Shown in pieces: positions 20,565 to 33,573 of a stretch of 64,000 nt of DNA. Location of the stretch: positions 110,001-174,000 of the forward strand of contig CAJNDS010002357.1 in the NCBI GenBank assembly GCA_905221605.1, read 5' to 3'. The position numbers were made by a program, and so were the translations under genes. Numbering within the stretch: the first letter of the stretch is position 1; every line of letters begins with the position of its first letter. Source of the stretch: Symbiodinium natans (taxonomy: Eukaryota > Sar > Dinophyceae > Suessiales > Symbiodiniaceae). The notes beneath the pieces are model-generated. The model saw nothing but the letters and a program-made list of their open reading frames with translations, was not told where the DNA came from and made no database searches.

Positions 20565-22497
20565 TTACATCTCGCCCTCACCGGCCCTCAAAACCTCAAA
20601 AACTGGTGCCGCAAAAGGGAGCTTGCTGCGCGCGATGCCGGCATCAGTCAGCAGTCGCTCGCGCTGGCCTTGGCTGCAACATGGAAGCTCGCGGCTAAGC
20701 CGACGCAGCACAAAACCCTAAACCCTAAATCCTAAATTCTAGCAGTGTGCTTTTTCCGTGGGCGTCCCCAGCTCAGAGCCCTACCGTCAAATACCCTCGA
20801 TCTCTTTGCCTTTGGCAGCTGCATATGCCTATGTTGCTTGAATCCCCGGCCAATTTCGGCCAGAAATACTTAAACTTAAGCTCGCCGGGCAGCTGTCTCG
20901 GATTCGTGCCTCTTCCTCCAGCTTCCGGACATACTGACTGAGAAGCTTGATCTCCTTCCTCAGGTGGCCCAGGACGGGAAGGCTAGAGAGGCATGGGGCT
21001 CATGGTGACGACCTCGCGCATGCCCGTTTTGCTTTGAATCTCGGCAGAACTCAGCTCACTATCTTCAAGGCTGCTAGCTCACCCCCCGCCCCCTTTTAAA
21101 CCCTTTTTTCACGGGAATTATATGGGATCGACAGTCCAGCTCAAGACTATAATCAATACGATGTGAACAATCCAAACCCCCAGCAAATACTGTTTTGATA
21201 AGGGTTGGTGTATGATATGAATGTGGTACCTATATTTGCACGGGCCGTTCAATGTTGCAGTAACATCAGTAACGACTGCGACAGTCCGAGTGGCTCCTTG
21301 GTGTCTAACTTCAGGCTCAGTTCCTTCACTTCTCGCCCTCGACTCTCATTTTGCTTCTGGGCCTCATGGCAAAGGCATTGCCTACACCCCTTGGGACTGG
21401 GTCTCAGCTCAGCTTCTTTTAGTTTAAGGTAGCCATCTCCCCCCAGAATGCCTTTTGACATGTTCTCAACGCTCCAGACGGCCTCGTGATATCGATCCTT
21501 CCAAAGGCCTCCCTCCTGCGGCGAGAGCAGTGCCTGGCAAAGTTAGGACCGGCAGCTTTCAAAGTGCTCGCATAGTTGCTCAAGCGGGTCAACCGCCGAG
21601 AATATCAGCACAACCACCACCACCACCACCACCACCACCACCACCACCACCACCACCACCACCACCACCACCACCACCACCACCACCACCACAAAACAAC
21701 CAATTTTAGAAAACGACCAACCAGCAAACAACATCAGCAATAACAGCAGCAACCACAACCACACCAATCACCAACCAACCCTAACAACAACCACCCTAAG
21801 TCCTGACCCACGACCACAACCAACCAAGCAAACCACCCAAGTAAGCTAACCAACGCAATCAGCAACAACATCTCCATGGGACTGCCTTTTGGAGCGTGTC
21901 CTGCGTCTCCCGCAGCGTCCTTTGCAGCGTGTCAATGGTTGCATCCCTCTGGAGGAGCTCGCTATCCAGGTCTGCAACCTCCGAGCGCGAGTTCGAATCG
22001 TAAATCAAGATCGTGACAATCGCAGAGACCCATGTCAGCTAACGTCGGCAAGTGACACCGGCGTCTAATGCTGTCAGCACCAGCGTTCCTTCACTTCAGA
22101 CAAGGGGCATGACCCCTCAATGCAGAAAGCTCTTCATCGAGCCCCGGCATGCCTCGCGTGGCAAAACCGCAACAGGCGGGGGCTCAGCATGGATCTGCGT
22201 TTTCAGGTTCGGCGGCTCGGGTTGGACTTTGAGAATCTTGAGATAACTTGGGGTCCTTGCGCGAGGGCGGGTTTGGTTTGGCCACGCCCAAATGAACGTC
22301 ACGGATTGTGTGGTTTTCGAGGTTGCGAGCCAGGTTCTACCAAAGCCGAAAGAGACGCGTTCTTTGCAGCAGGCAGGTGGTACTGTGAATAGAGCAAGGC
22401 CCTAAACACCCGAGTTCAACCTGTTCACTCTTTGAAGCTCAAGTGCCAGCCTCGACTCGGCAAGCCATTTCGGGGACTCGCCCAAGCTGAGGGCGAG
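20565..22497 (-). CDS. Coiled-coil protein, multi-exon, with terminal exon
   Basis: Minus-strand exons, 5' to 3': 22497-22421 (SLGESPKWLAESRLALELQR, donor CAG|GTTGAA); about 22155-22100 (MPGLDEELSALRG); about 22005-21888 (SEVADLDSELLQRDATIDTL and TLRETQDTLQK); 21533 to about 21285 (GGLWKDRYHEAVWSVENM, then SRGREVKELSLKLDTKE); 21070 to about 20995 (EDSELSSAEIQSKTGMREVV); about 20963-20890 (LRKEIKLLSQYVRKLEEEAR); and the terminal exon 20673-20565 (QRERLLTDAGIARSKLPFAA, ending GEGEM and TAA). Heptad pattern and charge are consistent across exons, pointing to a filamentous or scaffold protein. More 5' exons may lie near 23.3-23.45 kb. The name is unknown; no globular domain is visible. Only some splice sites are firm. 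A telomeric tract (20712-20740) lies in the last intron. Confidence 0.65.
21612..21692 (+). repeat. (ACC)n trinucleotide repeat
   Basis: About 27 perfect ACC/CAC triplets followed by a 130-base CAA/AAC-rich zone without G. It lies in an intron of the coiled-coil gene and makes spurious poly-Pro and poly-Val frames. Confidence 0.95.
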
Positions 22498-25270
22498 CTG
22501 AGGGGGCTGGAAGGGCCTCCACATCAAGACTTCCCATGGAATGCGGCAATGCGTGCGTTTGGGGCCCTGTGGGATTCTTAGGATCTCTGGTTCTCATGAA
22601 GCCCAGGGGCTACTAGTTGGAACTCCTTCCTGGCTTCGTCTGATACGTTCCTGCTTAGGATTTGGCTCACGTGCGTTTGAACAGCAGAAGCAACATGCAG
22701 CAACTAAATCGGCGCAGTCGGCTCTAGGCCCTCGGCCGACCGGGCGCGACTCTGAAAAGCCGCCGAGGTCACCCGTGTGGCTGGGAGAGGCCTCGCCTGT
22801 GTCAAGACGGGCTGCTTCATGTTCATGTTACATGTCATCAAGCGGTGGAAAAGGTGCAATACCCTCACAAACCAAAGTTGGGATGCCTCAAAGCTCTAAA
22901 GCCCTTGTCTCTCTGTCTCGCAGTCTCTTTCTCGGTCCCTCGGTCTCTCCCGCTCTCTCTCGCACTCTATCTCTCTCCCAATCTCTCCCTCTCTGTCTCG
23001 CTCTCTCGCGTCTCCCTGCATGCTGCGGCCCGACCAAAATAGAAAGAACTCAGCACATCTCCATGTCCAAGATGCTGGGCATAGCCGCAGGCACCTCTCG
23101 TGTGGAACATGCTGCAGCAACGAGTAAGAAAAAACTTCCTCTCTTCACTTCGTTCTTATGAACTTGCACAGGAGTTCGATTTTTGAGAGATGCCGAGCGG
23201 ATCCTGCAAGTGTCTTTGCACCCAAGTGTGTGACGTGCTGCGATGGCTTTCTCACAAAGCCAAAAAAAGCAATGCCTGCAACCAACTCCTGATGAAATAA
23301 GGGCTTTCGGCTCTCGAGCACCTCTCAAACCCACTCCTGTGCCTCTCCGCGCAGTGCCTTCAGCTGTGCGGAGATCAGCGACTGCTCGGCCCGCGCCTGC
23401 ACGCAGCTCCGCGCCCCGAACCGAACCGAATTCCATTGAATCGTCACACGGCAGCCCCTGGCTGCCCTTGGCTGGGAGATGTATACTCTCTCTTTTGTGG
23501 TCCTTCTTATTCCTCCACACGCCATGAGCAAGGGGGCTGCTCCCCACACTCCCAGGTGCATCTTTGGAACGAGTCAGAGCGAGACTTAAGGACGTTGGAA
23601 CACCCCAAAGATCTGCAGGTAGGTGCAGAGTTTCAAGTGGCGGAACGAGGGCTTGCCTTTCCCATTCAGGCTTCCAAGGGGCAAAATTAACGCATGCCTG
23701 TCCAATTTGGTTTGGGTCCCACCCGTAGATTGCATCACTAGCTTTCGCGAGCGTATTAGCTTCCGCACGGATGCCTTCACGCATGTGTTGTATGTGTGTA
23801 TATATATATATATGTTTTTGTACGGATCAGTTATGATCAGTTTATAGCCTGTGTATATCTATATACACACACTACAGAGATAGATAGATAGATATATAGA
23901 GAGAGAGAGAGAGAGCGAGATCCACACAGGCCCAACATGGCGCAACTTACTGCATTCCGTAGGCAGCGTGAAACAAAGCCATCGCGGCGTACAAGCCTCG
24001 GCCATCAACGCGGCCATGGACTCTGTCGAGGTAGCCATGACTGCTGCAGCAGCTACAGCCGATTTGGGGGTGCATGTCAAGTGGCTCCCGCAGATATGTT
24101 CCCACGCACGTCACGTGCAGAAAAAACATCTAGTTTCACGACAAAGCTATCAGCTACAAGGTCGACACCTAAAGGCTCCGGCATGTCTAGCATCGCTCGA
24201 GCCTTCGGTGTTGATAGCATGGTGGGGTTGAGGCGCGTCTCCACTCTGTGATCACACAATCCAGGAGTCGCTGCTGCAACACCATAAACAGCTGTACAGC
24301 TGGACACGGACACGGGAAGGTGAGCACAATCATTTTTTCTGCGAATGCAACCGTCGGCGTGCTCGTTTCAGATGCCATCATCGTGCTCCGTGTCCGGGCA
24401 GATCGAGCGGCGTAGTCTTGCCTCTGCGTCTGGCCCAGCTTCTGTAGATGCCGACACCAGCCGGCGCCGAGTGTGTGCTCGGACATTGGCCTGCTTGCCG
24501 TCAGCAGATCAATGGGCGTCCAGGCCAACTGCCAAATCTTCAAGTCATCGAAGTCAGGGGGACGGATTCATGCCACAAGCTTGCAAAGGCTTTCGCCCGG
24601 CGCTTCGTTTCCAGGGTGTACAGGTTCATGTAGTTTCAGGATACCACGAAGACGCGCTGCTGCAATCACACAGCCTTCATCTTGAGCAGGCTGCCTCAGT
24701 CAGTTGCGTCATGAAGCTCCAGAACTCCAAGGTTCATGGAAACCGTGCCCTGTGCAAACTTCACATGGTGCACTCATGTCTATCAGCTTTATGCTGCACG
24801 TAAAGTGTTTCATCGACTCACATTCGTCCCGGGGCTAGTAACCGAGTAGTAGGGGAATCCATGATAGTAGCTGCAGCGACTGGCAAGGCAAGCAGCGGCT
24901 GAGACCTTCCAGGCATAGGCGGCAAAGGGCTCCAGTGGTATTCGAACCTCCTCATTGGATGAGACCTGGGCAAAAACTGGGCAAGAACCCGAAGCCCTAA
25001 ACCCTAAACACTTGCCTGAAGCGTGAATGGCCAATGGTTGCGATTAGCACAGCGACGGCCCTCGAACTCCTAGCGATCACAACCAGAATCCGTAGAATCC
25101 AAGTGCTCAGCAAAGCTTCAGAAAACTGGACAACTCAGGAACACCTAACGCAGAAGACCAAACCTCAATTTTGTAGAAACTGAATCACGGAAGAGAAAGC
25201 TGCCAAACAACAGCCACAAAAACGCAGAAAAAACCCAACTCAAGCCCAGCCAGAGACTCGTCTGGGCGGG
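22498..25270. other. Mostly intron or intergenic; scattered exon candidates
   Basis: Candidates on the minus strand are about 23430-23325 (RSCVQARAEQSLISAQLKAL, coiled-coil-like, perhaps an upstream exon of the gene at 20.6-22.5 kb) and 24047-23951, an open segment ending with the strong donor GTAAGT. CT-rich simple sequence occupies about 22900-23015, with a TA repeat at 23799-23815 and GATA/GA repeats at 23876-23920. No domain was recognised. Confidence 0.35.
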
Positions 25271-28200
25271 TGGATTTTGCAATCATTTTGTATTGCTTCT
25301 TGTTGGAAAAGCTTCTGCTGAGTTTTGACTTGCGATCGAAAGCTCCTTGAGCACCTGCCAGAACTTCAAATCGCCCACAAACCCTTCGCGCAAAACAGCA
25401 GGAGTTTCTCGAACGTGCAACATCTGGGCGGCACGCCGTGTCCACAGTCGATGGTGAGCTCGGGCAAGCTGTCCTCGGAAGGATGCGCAAAAATGGATGC
25501 TCTTTTGTTGAACACTTCTCTTGGGGCGACTTGGGGCTGCGGGCAAGTTTGAGGTGCAAGCTTTGCGTTCTGTACATTGTGACAGCTGTGACAGCTGTGG
25601 CTATGATGCTTTACACGGCTTCGGTGACCAGAGAAAGGATTTGCTTGTCGTGCATGGCCTAGCCTACGTAGCCATGGGCGTGTGCATGTGCTCCGGACAC
25701 CTGGTATTGAGACGGCTTCGCATGCATCCCCTCCACCTTGGGCCAAAAAAACAGATGCGCTGATGCGTGGATGTCTGAGCCTGCGGCGCGAGCTGGATGG
25801 GCTTGATGTTCCAACATGAGGCTGGAATCAAGCCTCAGCTCATCAAGTCCTCCACCCTCAACCCCATGTGGAAGTGTCCCGGCCGGCCCTGTAAAGTACT
25901 GAAACGCCGCGGGTGGTTAAAGGCTTGGAACTTTCGAGAGGTGATTGGATGAAATGTGGCGCTGCGATGGTGGCTCTGGTCGTTGCTTTCGGCTGGTGGT
26001 ACGAAGACCACTCGATCCAGATGCGTGTGCGCTACTCGAAGGGTTCAGAAAGAAGGCTCGGGTCAACCACCTCAAGCCTCAATTTTTTTCAACCGCCGGG
26101 CCGGCTTCAGCATCAGACCAGGGTTACGCAGCTCTCCGTGCCTGAGCCCTAAACCCTAAACGCTACAAATTCGTAGGTTGGTGCCAACTTGACACAGTGG
26201 CGGGAAGGAAGCTCCAGGACCTCTGCAAGGCGGAAAGTGGCCTCAACAGGGCATGGTTCAAACTTTGCTTCTCCCTAGAGTCCCTAACTAGAATACCTTT
26301 TTATATTTTTTAATTACATCAATATTATTTTTAATGATGATGATGACTATTATTATGAGTCCCTAGAGTCCTACTCCACACTAGTTGTCATCCAAGGTCT
26401 CAAGGGGGACGCTTGCGGAAGGCAACTAACCACTCCCACAGACCAGCGGCACATGAATATACATCCCCAACAAGGGTGTTTAGGATGCCCAGAAGCCAAC
26501 TGGCCAGCCAAGGCTCGTGTTGATCTCCGTCCGTGGGGTTACCTGATGCGGCTTGAAGTCAACCCTAAGCCCTAGTAAACCTTACACCCTGGAAACCCTC
26601 AAGCCGTAAAACCCTGGAAACCCTTAAGCCGTAAAAACCTGGCAACCCGTTTTGTATGCATCCGGGCTCTACGCTATATCTGCCGGAACCAAAACCTCAA
26701 CCCACTTCGCTCCATCATGACCCTGAAACCCTAAGCCCTTTTTTGCATCTAACCTCGCAGCTCGAAACCCCACACCTTTGCACTGAACCCTCGAAGAAGG
26801 GGTTCGCGACGGGCTTTGCGGCATCCTGTGTGCCCGAAGGCCAACTGGATTATCACAGCAGGAGCTACGTCGCGTGCCCTTTCCAGCCCGGAAATCGACC
26901 CAGAATGCCACTGCGACCTTTCTTGAGATTCGGATCTCAAACCTGGTGGCCCAGAAACCATATTACAATAAGGGTACGTTGTTTGGGTTTTGCATCCGGG
27001 CTTGGGGCCCTAAACCCTAGGCCCTAAACCCTAATCCCTAAAAAACAAATGGGAGAAGTAAGGGCACCACTGGGCTACCAAGCAAAACCACGAAGCTTCT
27101 GAGCCCAGAAGCGCCACCAAAAGAGGCCACGGGAGTCGGCCTCCTCGGTTGCGAACATGTCAGAAGCTGCGCTTTAGGGTTAGGGTTTAGGGTTTAGGGC
27201 GTGCCAAACGCAAGCGCGCTTTGGGAGCACGCAGTAGTCTGCGACCTACCCACCCCAAGACTCATGGAGTTAAAGCCTTCTTTTATTTGTTTACAACGTA
27301 CACATGGGTCAGCACTCACGCCCATTTGGGGACCTCCAATACAAAAACCGAACAAGTGCTTTGACCGCTTGGGTTGCGCCAGGGAGGCCAGCGCCACGTA
27401 AACAGATTGGCCAGGGAGCCAGGGCCAGGGTGTGTGTGGACCAAGCAGCAACGTGCGCGGACCACTTGGATTGGCGCAGAGCCATAAAAGCGGCAATGTG
27501 GGCAATGTGCGGGCTTGGGTTGGGCAGGGAAGCCAGGACAGCTTGGGTTGCATGGGACAGGGCAAAGCCTGGGCGCTCTGGCCAGAGCCCTGCCTGCCTT
27601 AACTAAACGGCCCCTGGTCCCCACAGCCCAGCGGACGGCGGCCAGGGACCCAGGCGTCTCCGGGGGCCTCGCAGGGGGCACGGGGGTTTGGGGGAACGGA
27701 AGGTCAGCCTGGCGCTCCCCGCAGGGTCTCACTGAGCGCGCGACCAGCGCCCGCCTACCCCAAAAGACAAGAGAGTGGGGCGGGTGTAGGATTTGGGGTT
27801 TGGGGTTAGGGTTTAGGGTTTAGGTTTTTTTTTGGCCACCCGCCTTCCGTAGGGACAAGTCGGGGAAACGGTGGGAGTGCTTCGCGTTTCAGGGAGGGGT
27901 GGGAATATCAAAACCAGTGCCAGTCTGTTTAGGGATTAGGGTTTCGACTCTCACACTGGCATAAGCGGGCGAGGCAAGTCCTGTCGAGATCTCAAGAGTG
28001 GGTGCATTGACCACCAGTAACGAACCAACCAGGGTCAGCATTACCACCGACGGATATTCAATGCCAAGCCACAATACTGAAGAGCTGACCCCTGATCGAT
28101 CCCAGACAAATAGAAAACAAATTGGCGCGTGTCCATTGGCCGACAGAAGTTCTTTGACCCAGTCGGCGTGTCCAACAGAGGGGCTCAAACCATGATAGCT

Positions 28201-28714
28201 AACAGTATACCTCGATCACCTTTCCACCTTGAAACAAGCCTCCCCCATCAGACCCGACTGACTACTCCTAGGCACATTGCGACCTAGCGAAAATACGTGG
28301 AGGTTGCCGCAAACCGTCCAAAGATCAGGTATGAATACTATCTCCAGAACAGTACAACCCGAGCGGCCTTTCCTCCCAGAAAGCAACATGTGGCAAGGGC
28401 TATGTGGGTGAGACTTCTCTCTATCCTCAGCATTCGATGTCCCGAGCAGTGACTGCCGTCTGTGGCTATACGCACTCAACAACGTACATCTGTCTCTGTC
28501 ATCCCCGGGCGTCAGGAGGCGCAACTTGGCAGGTGGTGGCCATGCACACGGTCCATGCAGAGTGTACGTGGGTTTAGGGTTTAGGGTTTAGGGTTTAGGG
28601 CTTTTTTTTAGGGATTCGACTCTCACACTCGCACAAGGCCTTTTTTTACGGTTTAGGGTTTGGGGTTTAGGGCCTTTTTTCCCACCCCCAGTTCTGGAGA
28701 TCACTGGGCCACAC
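25271..28714. other. Sparse region with several short telomeric tracts
   Basis: One exon candidate on the minus strand (25485-25280, MLHVRETPAVLREGFVGDLK and following) and a weak plus-strand membrane-like segment near 25960. Telomere-like tracts occur at 26145-26163, 26565-26650, 26995-27045, 27172-27200, 27790-27830, 28567-28602 and 28645-28680. An AT-rich patch at 26287-26366 is flanked by copies of AGAGTCCCTA. No gene can be named. Confidence 0.4.
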
Positions 28715-28880
28715 TCAGTCTGAAGCCGAAACAATCGGCCCGGACCCGAAAAAATCTGCCCAATCCGCCCAGTCAATCCGCCCAGTCGCGTCGAAGGCAG
28801 CTGCACCATACACACCCCGCACATCACCGCCGATGGCATGCGCGTCGCGCAGGAGCTTCTGCTCCTTCCGGGCTGGACTT
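28715..28880 (-). CDS. Terminal exon of an unidentified gene, EF-hand-like end
   Basis: From CTACAG| at 28880 the frame reads SPARKEQKLLRDAHAIGGD, GVYGAAAFDATGRIDWADWA, DFF and ends GSGPIVSASD with TGA. The FDATGRIDWADW stretch looks like an EF-hand loop one residue short, so calcium binding is doubtful. Telomeric tracts lie immediately downstream. Confidence 0.45.
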
Positions 28881-31819
28881 CTGTAGGTGGCCTAAATGGA
28901 TGCACAGCTACGAGTAGCAGCTGGCCATCCTCTGAACTGCTGACACCTCGGTCGAAGCCGCATCCCCCCCAGCTTTGAAGCCGAATGCCGCCATGGAGTG
29001 CTGAAGGGGTGTAATTAATTTAACATAGTATTCTGGGACCCACAATATTCATACATTTATAGCCCCATGTAATATTATAATTAAGGGGATTTCTCCTACT
29101 GGTATGGGCGTAGAACGCATGAGGGCGGACAGCGGCATGGGTCCACAATCAGGTTTCAATGTCTGAAGGCCGGCGCGCGCGCCTTCCGTGCAAAGCTTGA
29201 CGTGGCCGCCAGCACCTTCCAGTAGTCCCTTGTCATCAGCTCCGACTGAATGTACAGCTCCTGCCAGCTTGTCCCATCCCTGATTGTAGAATAGAGACTG
29301 GGCCAGAAATCAACAGACTTCGACACTTCACGGCACGGTGACCATCGCACACCCGGTCCCCTTGCCTGTCCTGTAGGCCTGTGCCGGCCAGGAAGAATGA
29401 CATGACCTCCTTGCAGAAGTCCACCTGAGAAGGTGCCGAACCATGGACTTGAGCTCCCGGACATGGCCAGAGCCACTGCATCGGGATGGTGGTGCTCGAT
29501 ATCGTTGTCTAGAGTTCTTGAACCGGAAGTATGGAAGGCTCATTGTGATGAGGGGAATCACGGCTTGATCATGCCTAACCTTTTTCGTATGCCACCCAGA
29601 ACCCGATACAACACGCAAGCAAACTCCACGTCCAGATCAGCATTGAAGCCATCAAAGGGATCAGACTCCATGAAACATGCCCTCTTCGTTCATGCGGAAC
29701 TGAAGCGCGTTGACACAGCCAGCCACGCACAGGCCGACATCGAGAAGATTACAAGCTGCCCATTCTAACTTGCAGACGCTGTATTCAAGGCCTGGAGAAA
29801 AGCCAGGCTGAGTTCTGATGCTCCTGTAATGAAAAAGAGAACCCAAACCCTGAGGCCCTGAGACCTTCGTGTCGATACCCTCAGTCAGGCCAGCTGCTAG
29901 AAGGGTCTCACCAGTGGCGGGCCACATGTCGGCAGCCTCCTACGCAGGAAAGGAAGGACATGCAAGGTCTCAAGCCAGGGCTTCTGGTGCAAGCTATCAA
30001 CACTGCTTGCAACCCTGAGAATCTGCATTCGAAGGCATCCCGTGCACGTTTGAATTCCGAAGCCATATTCAGCCCCAGTCTCTGCGGATTTGCTCCAAAC
30101 CACGCCGTGCCTGAAGTTCCAAAGCTTTGGGTGCCCAGTTCGGTTCTCAGAGTTCCAAGTATCATGCAGGCTCCGCCTTCACTTGATGCCTGTGTGTTCG
30201 ACCGGGCAGTGGATAGCTACCAGGTTTCGGACATAGAGCAGCAAGATCGCCCCCCGGAAGAACAACTGTTTGGGTCGGCCGGCACCTTTCGGCCTTTGGT
30301 GTCGTCGTGTGTTTGCCACCGCAAAGCCGTAAACCTTCCCTACCTTGCCAAGCCTGAGAGAGCCTCCTGTGCGTCAACATTTCATCTCTACAGGTCTAGT
30401 CCCCGGCATGCCTGCATCTAAAGGGCGTTCGAGTTCGCAGATCGTCTGCCCTGGAAACTCTGCAGATCATGTGCACCCGACCCATCAAAGCAGCGCCAAG
30501 GCACTGCATGAAGGCAGTCATTGGGAAGAGCGGACCGCGTGCTTGTGCTCTTCCTGAGAGATCAGGCTGTGCCCTCCTCCAGGAATGTACTAAGCAAGCT
30601 CTCCTCGCAATCCATGGACTGCCGAGCTAAGGGGGTGGCTCTATAGCCATCACTGAAGACACCCCCCCCCTGAGCCCTTCAGCCCAGGGACGCAAGGCCC
30701 CGTCGCGGAAATTTAGCCACCGGTCTCGCGATGATCCAAAGCCTCCAGGCCCAGCGCAGATTTGAGTTGTTAATAAATGAATCACAAGTCGTGACGAGAG
30801 GCTGTTTCAAGGGTTTTGGTGTGAAGAAGCGGCAATTTCCCAACCACCCCCAATGCCCAAGCCATCTCAGCATCCTTGCAGTCGTAAGCCTCCCGCCTCC
30901 CACCCCCACCATCGCTTCACGAAAGCCCTGGCTTGCACCCTCCCACTTTTCGAGCGTGGGCCTTAGGCCTTAGGCCTGAGGTGCTGCAGCATCATGGAGC
31001 CCTGCAATCCCAGATCATCTTACTCAACCACCCGTTCCTCAGCAACATGCTGCATGCTTCAGTGCCGGCAGATACTGCAAGATCGATGCCAGGAGCCTTC
31101 TGCGCCCACATCCGGACCGTCTCGCCAGATAGAGTCCTCGTGTCAGGTCGCTGGATCTGCTGGGACGTTTGAAGGACTGACATTCCCGTTTGATCAATCG
31201 CTGGGAGGTCGTGAGCCCCGTCAAAATTATTGACCTAGCACAGCTGTCTGAGTCCAAGGCACAGGTCGCGCTAACAATTTTTCTGCGTCTTTAGATCGTC
31301 ACGTGTAGCACAGAGAACGGCGCAGCAAGTTTGTCAGGAGCCTGTTTTTGCTTCATGCTAGGCTTCTGCATTCAGGTGGGAGCTGGCCGAAGGTTCTATA
31401 GGTTCTTTCGACACTTCCTTTTTTCGAATATGACTCCGACGGGCAAGATCCTTGAACAAGAGTGCAGATGCAGCTTGGGTTCCCCCCAGAGCAACCAGAA
31501 AGGAGACGGCCAAGTGCCGATGGTCAAGCCTGCGGGCTACGACTTGAGGCAACCCAGAAGAGGCCAAAGGCCTGTGAACTTAAGCAAGCACAATTAGGGC
31601 TGAGTTTAGGCTTTAAGGTTTCGGGTTGTGTACAGGGACTCCTTCTTTGCTGGAACCGTTGTGCTGTGGCAACTGCGAGAGATGGGTTCAGGTCACTAGC
31701 CTGGCACTAGGTTATTCGGGAGCTCCCTGAGCCGTACAGAGCAGATGCCGTCCGCTTGGCCTGTTGAATCTCACCTGCAGACACAAACACCTAAACTTAC
31801 CTAAACTTGTTCAGCTCAC
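28881..31819. other. Unassigned
   Basis: Minus-strand 29476-29156 carries protein-like open segments (VDFCKEVMSFFLAGTGLQD after CTCAG; LYIQSELMTRDYWKVLAAT in another frame). The plus strand near 30731-30810 (MIQSLQAQRRFELLINE) and 30990-31150 is open. Both strands are open in places and no family could be recognised. An AT-rich patch is at 29008-29100. Confidence 0.3.
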
Positions 31820-32258
31820 CTGTGCCCTTGGATCTTTATCACTTTCGCCGCTCTTTTGCCGTTCCATCTTTTTGAAAGTTGCATCTCGCGCTCCAAAGAA
31901 GTTGCATGCGAGGCCTGAGTGGTCATGGGCATCAAGGTACCCTCAAGGTACCCCGGTACGTGAAAAAAACACGTCCCCCAGGATGCTGCTCGCATATCAG
32001 TCATATGGAGTTCAATGCAGCAGCCCATGCAGCCCCGAAGGCCCTCCAACGGCCAGCATGGAAGCCGACATGGCAAAGAGCTCAAGAAGTGATGGAGCAT
32101 GACCTTCAAAGGAGCTTCCCGCTAATCCTTAGGTCGGCCGCGATGTTCATTGAAGAATGGTAGCGCCCCAGCACAGAGCCCCAAGCCAACACCATCGCAG
32201 GGAACCGTGTAATATGAAGCAAAGTCAGACGAAGGAAACGCGAGACGGAGCTTGCGGA
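31820..32258 (-). CDS. Two exons of an unidentified, probably membrane-associated protein
   Basis: About 32258-32128 reads SVSRFLRLTLLHITRFPAMV then LAWGSVLGRYHSSMNIAADL and ends CTAAG|GATTAG (GA donor). 31914-31820 reads LACNFFGARDATFKKMERQK then SGESDKDPRAQ between ACTCAG| and CACAG|GTGAGC, both strong sites. Another segment between them may encode a hydrophobic stretch (LFAMSASMLAVGG). Function unknown. Confidence 0.45.
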
Positions 32259-33573
32259 AGCTGCGCCTACAGAATACTCGGATCACGTGCACCCGCCTGT
32301 CAGCGGCCAAGACGCCAGGTTCCGGGCTTAGGCTTAGGGATGTTGAAGGATGAGGGGTTTGGAGTTTGCATTCGAGCTCAGGGGCGTGCGTCCGGCCGAC
32401 GCTGCGCAGCAACGTGCACGGGCGAGCACGCCGAGTTGCAAGGTCCCGATCCCATTTCGTCTAAGATGCTTAGGCTCAATCGGCTCGACATCGTTCAGGG
32501 GATGCGATGCATCTCATTCTGGGATCGAAGTCCCATGTCTTTTGCTAGGCCTGTCCCAGTAGTGTACAAAGGAGGAAAAGTGCCTGGTACAGAAAACAGA
32601 CCATTACATTTCATTCTATCGTGCATGATTATTGTGAGAGGGGCAAACACAATGCAGCCATGGCAACTGATCCAGAGTGGGACCTCGGTGTTGCCCATCG
32701 ACCGCACATCCTGCACATGCATGCCGGGATGGGTAGATGCATCGTGCAGAACTGTGAATTGCGCTCGGAACACTGTGACGCATTCAACAGTGTGTTTAGG
32801 CTTTCAGGAGGTCCTGGATCAGACTTAGCATGGCTTCGAAGTCATCACGATCCTGCTCTCACTCAGGGATCTCAGAACAAGCAAGGTGCAGGACTCCACA
32901 TGCGGTTGTGTCAGCCCAAGCATGATTTTTAGCCCCGCACCATTGCAGCCATGCAACCTCCTCGCCGCCACTTTGTCCCAGGCCACCACCCAATCCATCG
33001 AACTTGAAGAGCCGGAATCCTACATGTCTCAAATTCGGGTACAAGGCTCAGCCTTCCAGGGCATGGGCAAGCTTCAAGCAATACTTCAGGACTAGCACTT
33101 GTGTCGTGTGGAGATTTGCTGGAGATCGGTGGACTTGAGGTTTGGACGTGTGCGTTAAAACCAGCGGCCCGCAAGTCTTGCGCCGACCTTCTGGAGCCAG
33201 AGTCCAGCTCGAGCGCTCAATTCTTGGGAAGAGTCCTACTGGACCTCTTGTCTCGCCGGGTACGTGTGCGGTGAGGAGGTCAGCTGGAGGCGAACTGGGG
33301 GCGAATTACACTGCTGTGTGACACGTCTGGAACCGGATTTGTTCCTGCGAGCTTTCGCTTTAAGCTTCTCTCAAGGTTGACCTACAAGTACAAAAAGGCA
33401 CGGGGCAATCAACTAATCCTAGTGTTCATAATTGTGAGTGTTGTGAGGCGCATGCCCTCCTTCAGCGACTCGGTCACGAACCACTGAGCGGAAGCTTGCA
33501 AAGTACCTGAGGCACACGATCATTCAACTGAATATTACTTACCAGGAAGGACAATGCTTGAACAAGGGTTGAG
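32259..33573. other. Unassigned; possible 5' exon of the plus-strand gene
   Basis: A 223-codon plus-strand frame at 32157-32828 lacks protein-like composition. The segment 32994-33092 (+) reads IELEEPESYMSQIRVQGSAF and may be an upstream exon of the gene at 33.6-35.3 kb. Nothing else was recognised. Confidence 0.3.

Noticed and set aside
21543-21767. Poly-Val and poly-Pro frames
   Set aside because: They come from the ACC trinucleotide repeat in an intron.
23050-23784. 244-codon minus-strand open frame
   Set aside because: Length is notable, but composition changes along it, no domain appears, and a shorter segment in another frame (coiled-coil-like) is the better exon candidate.
32157-32828. 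223-codon plus-strand open frame
   Set aside because: No protein-like pattern. The opposite strand at 32128-32258 has a better exon with splice sites.
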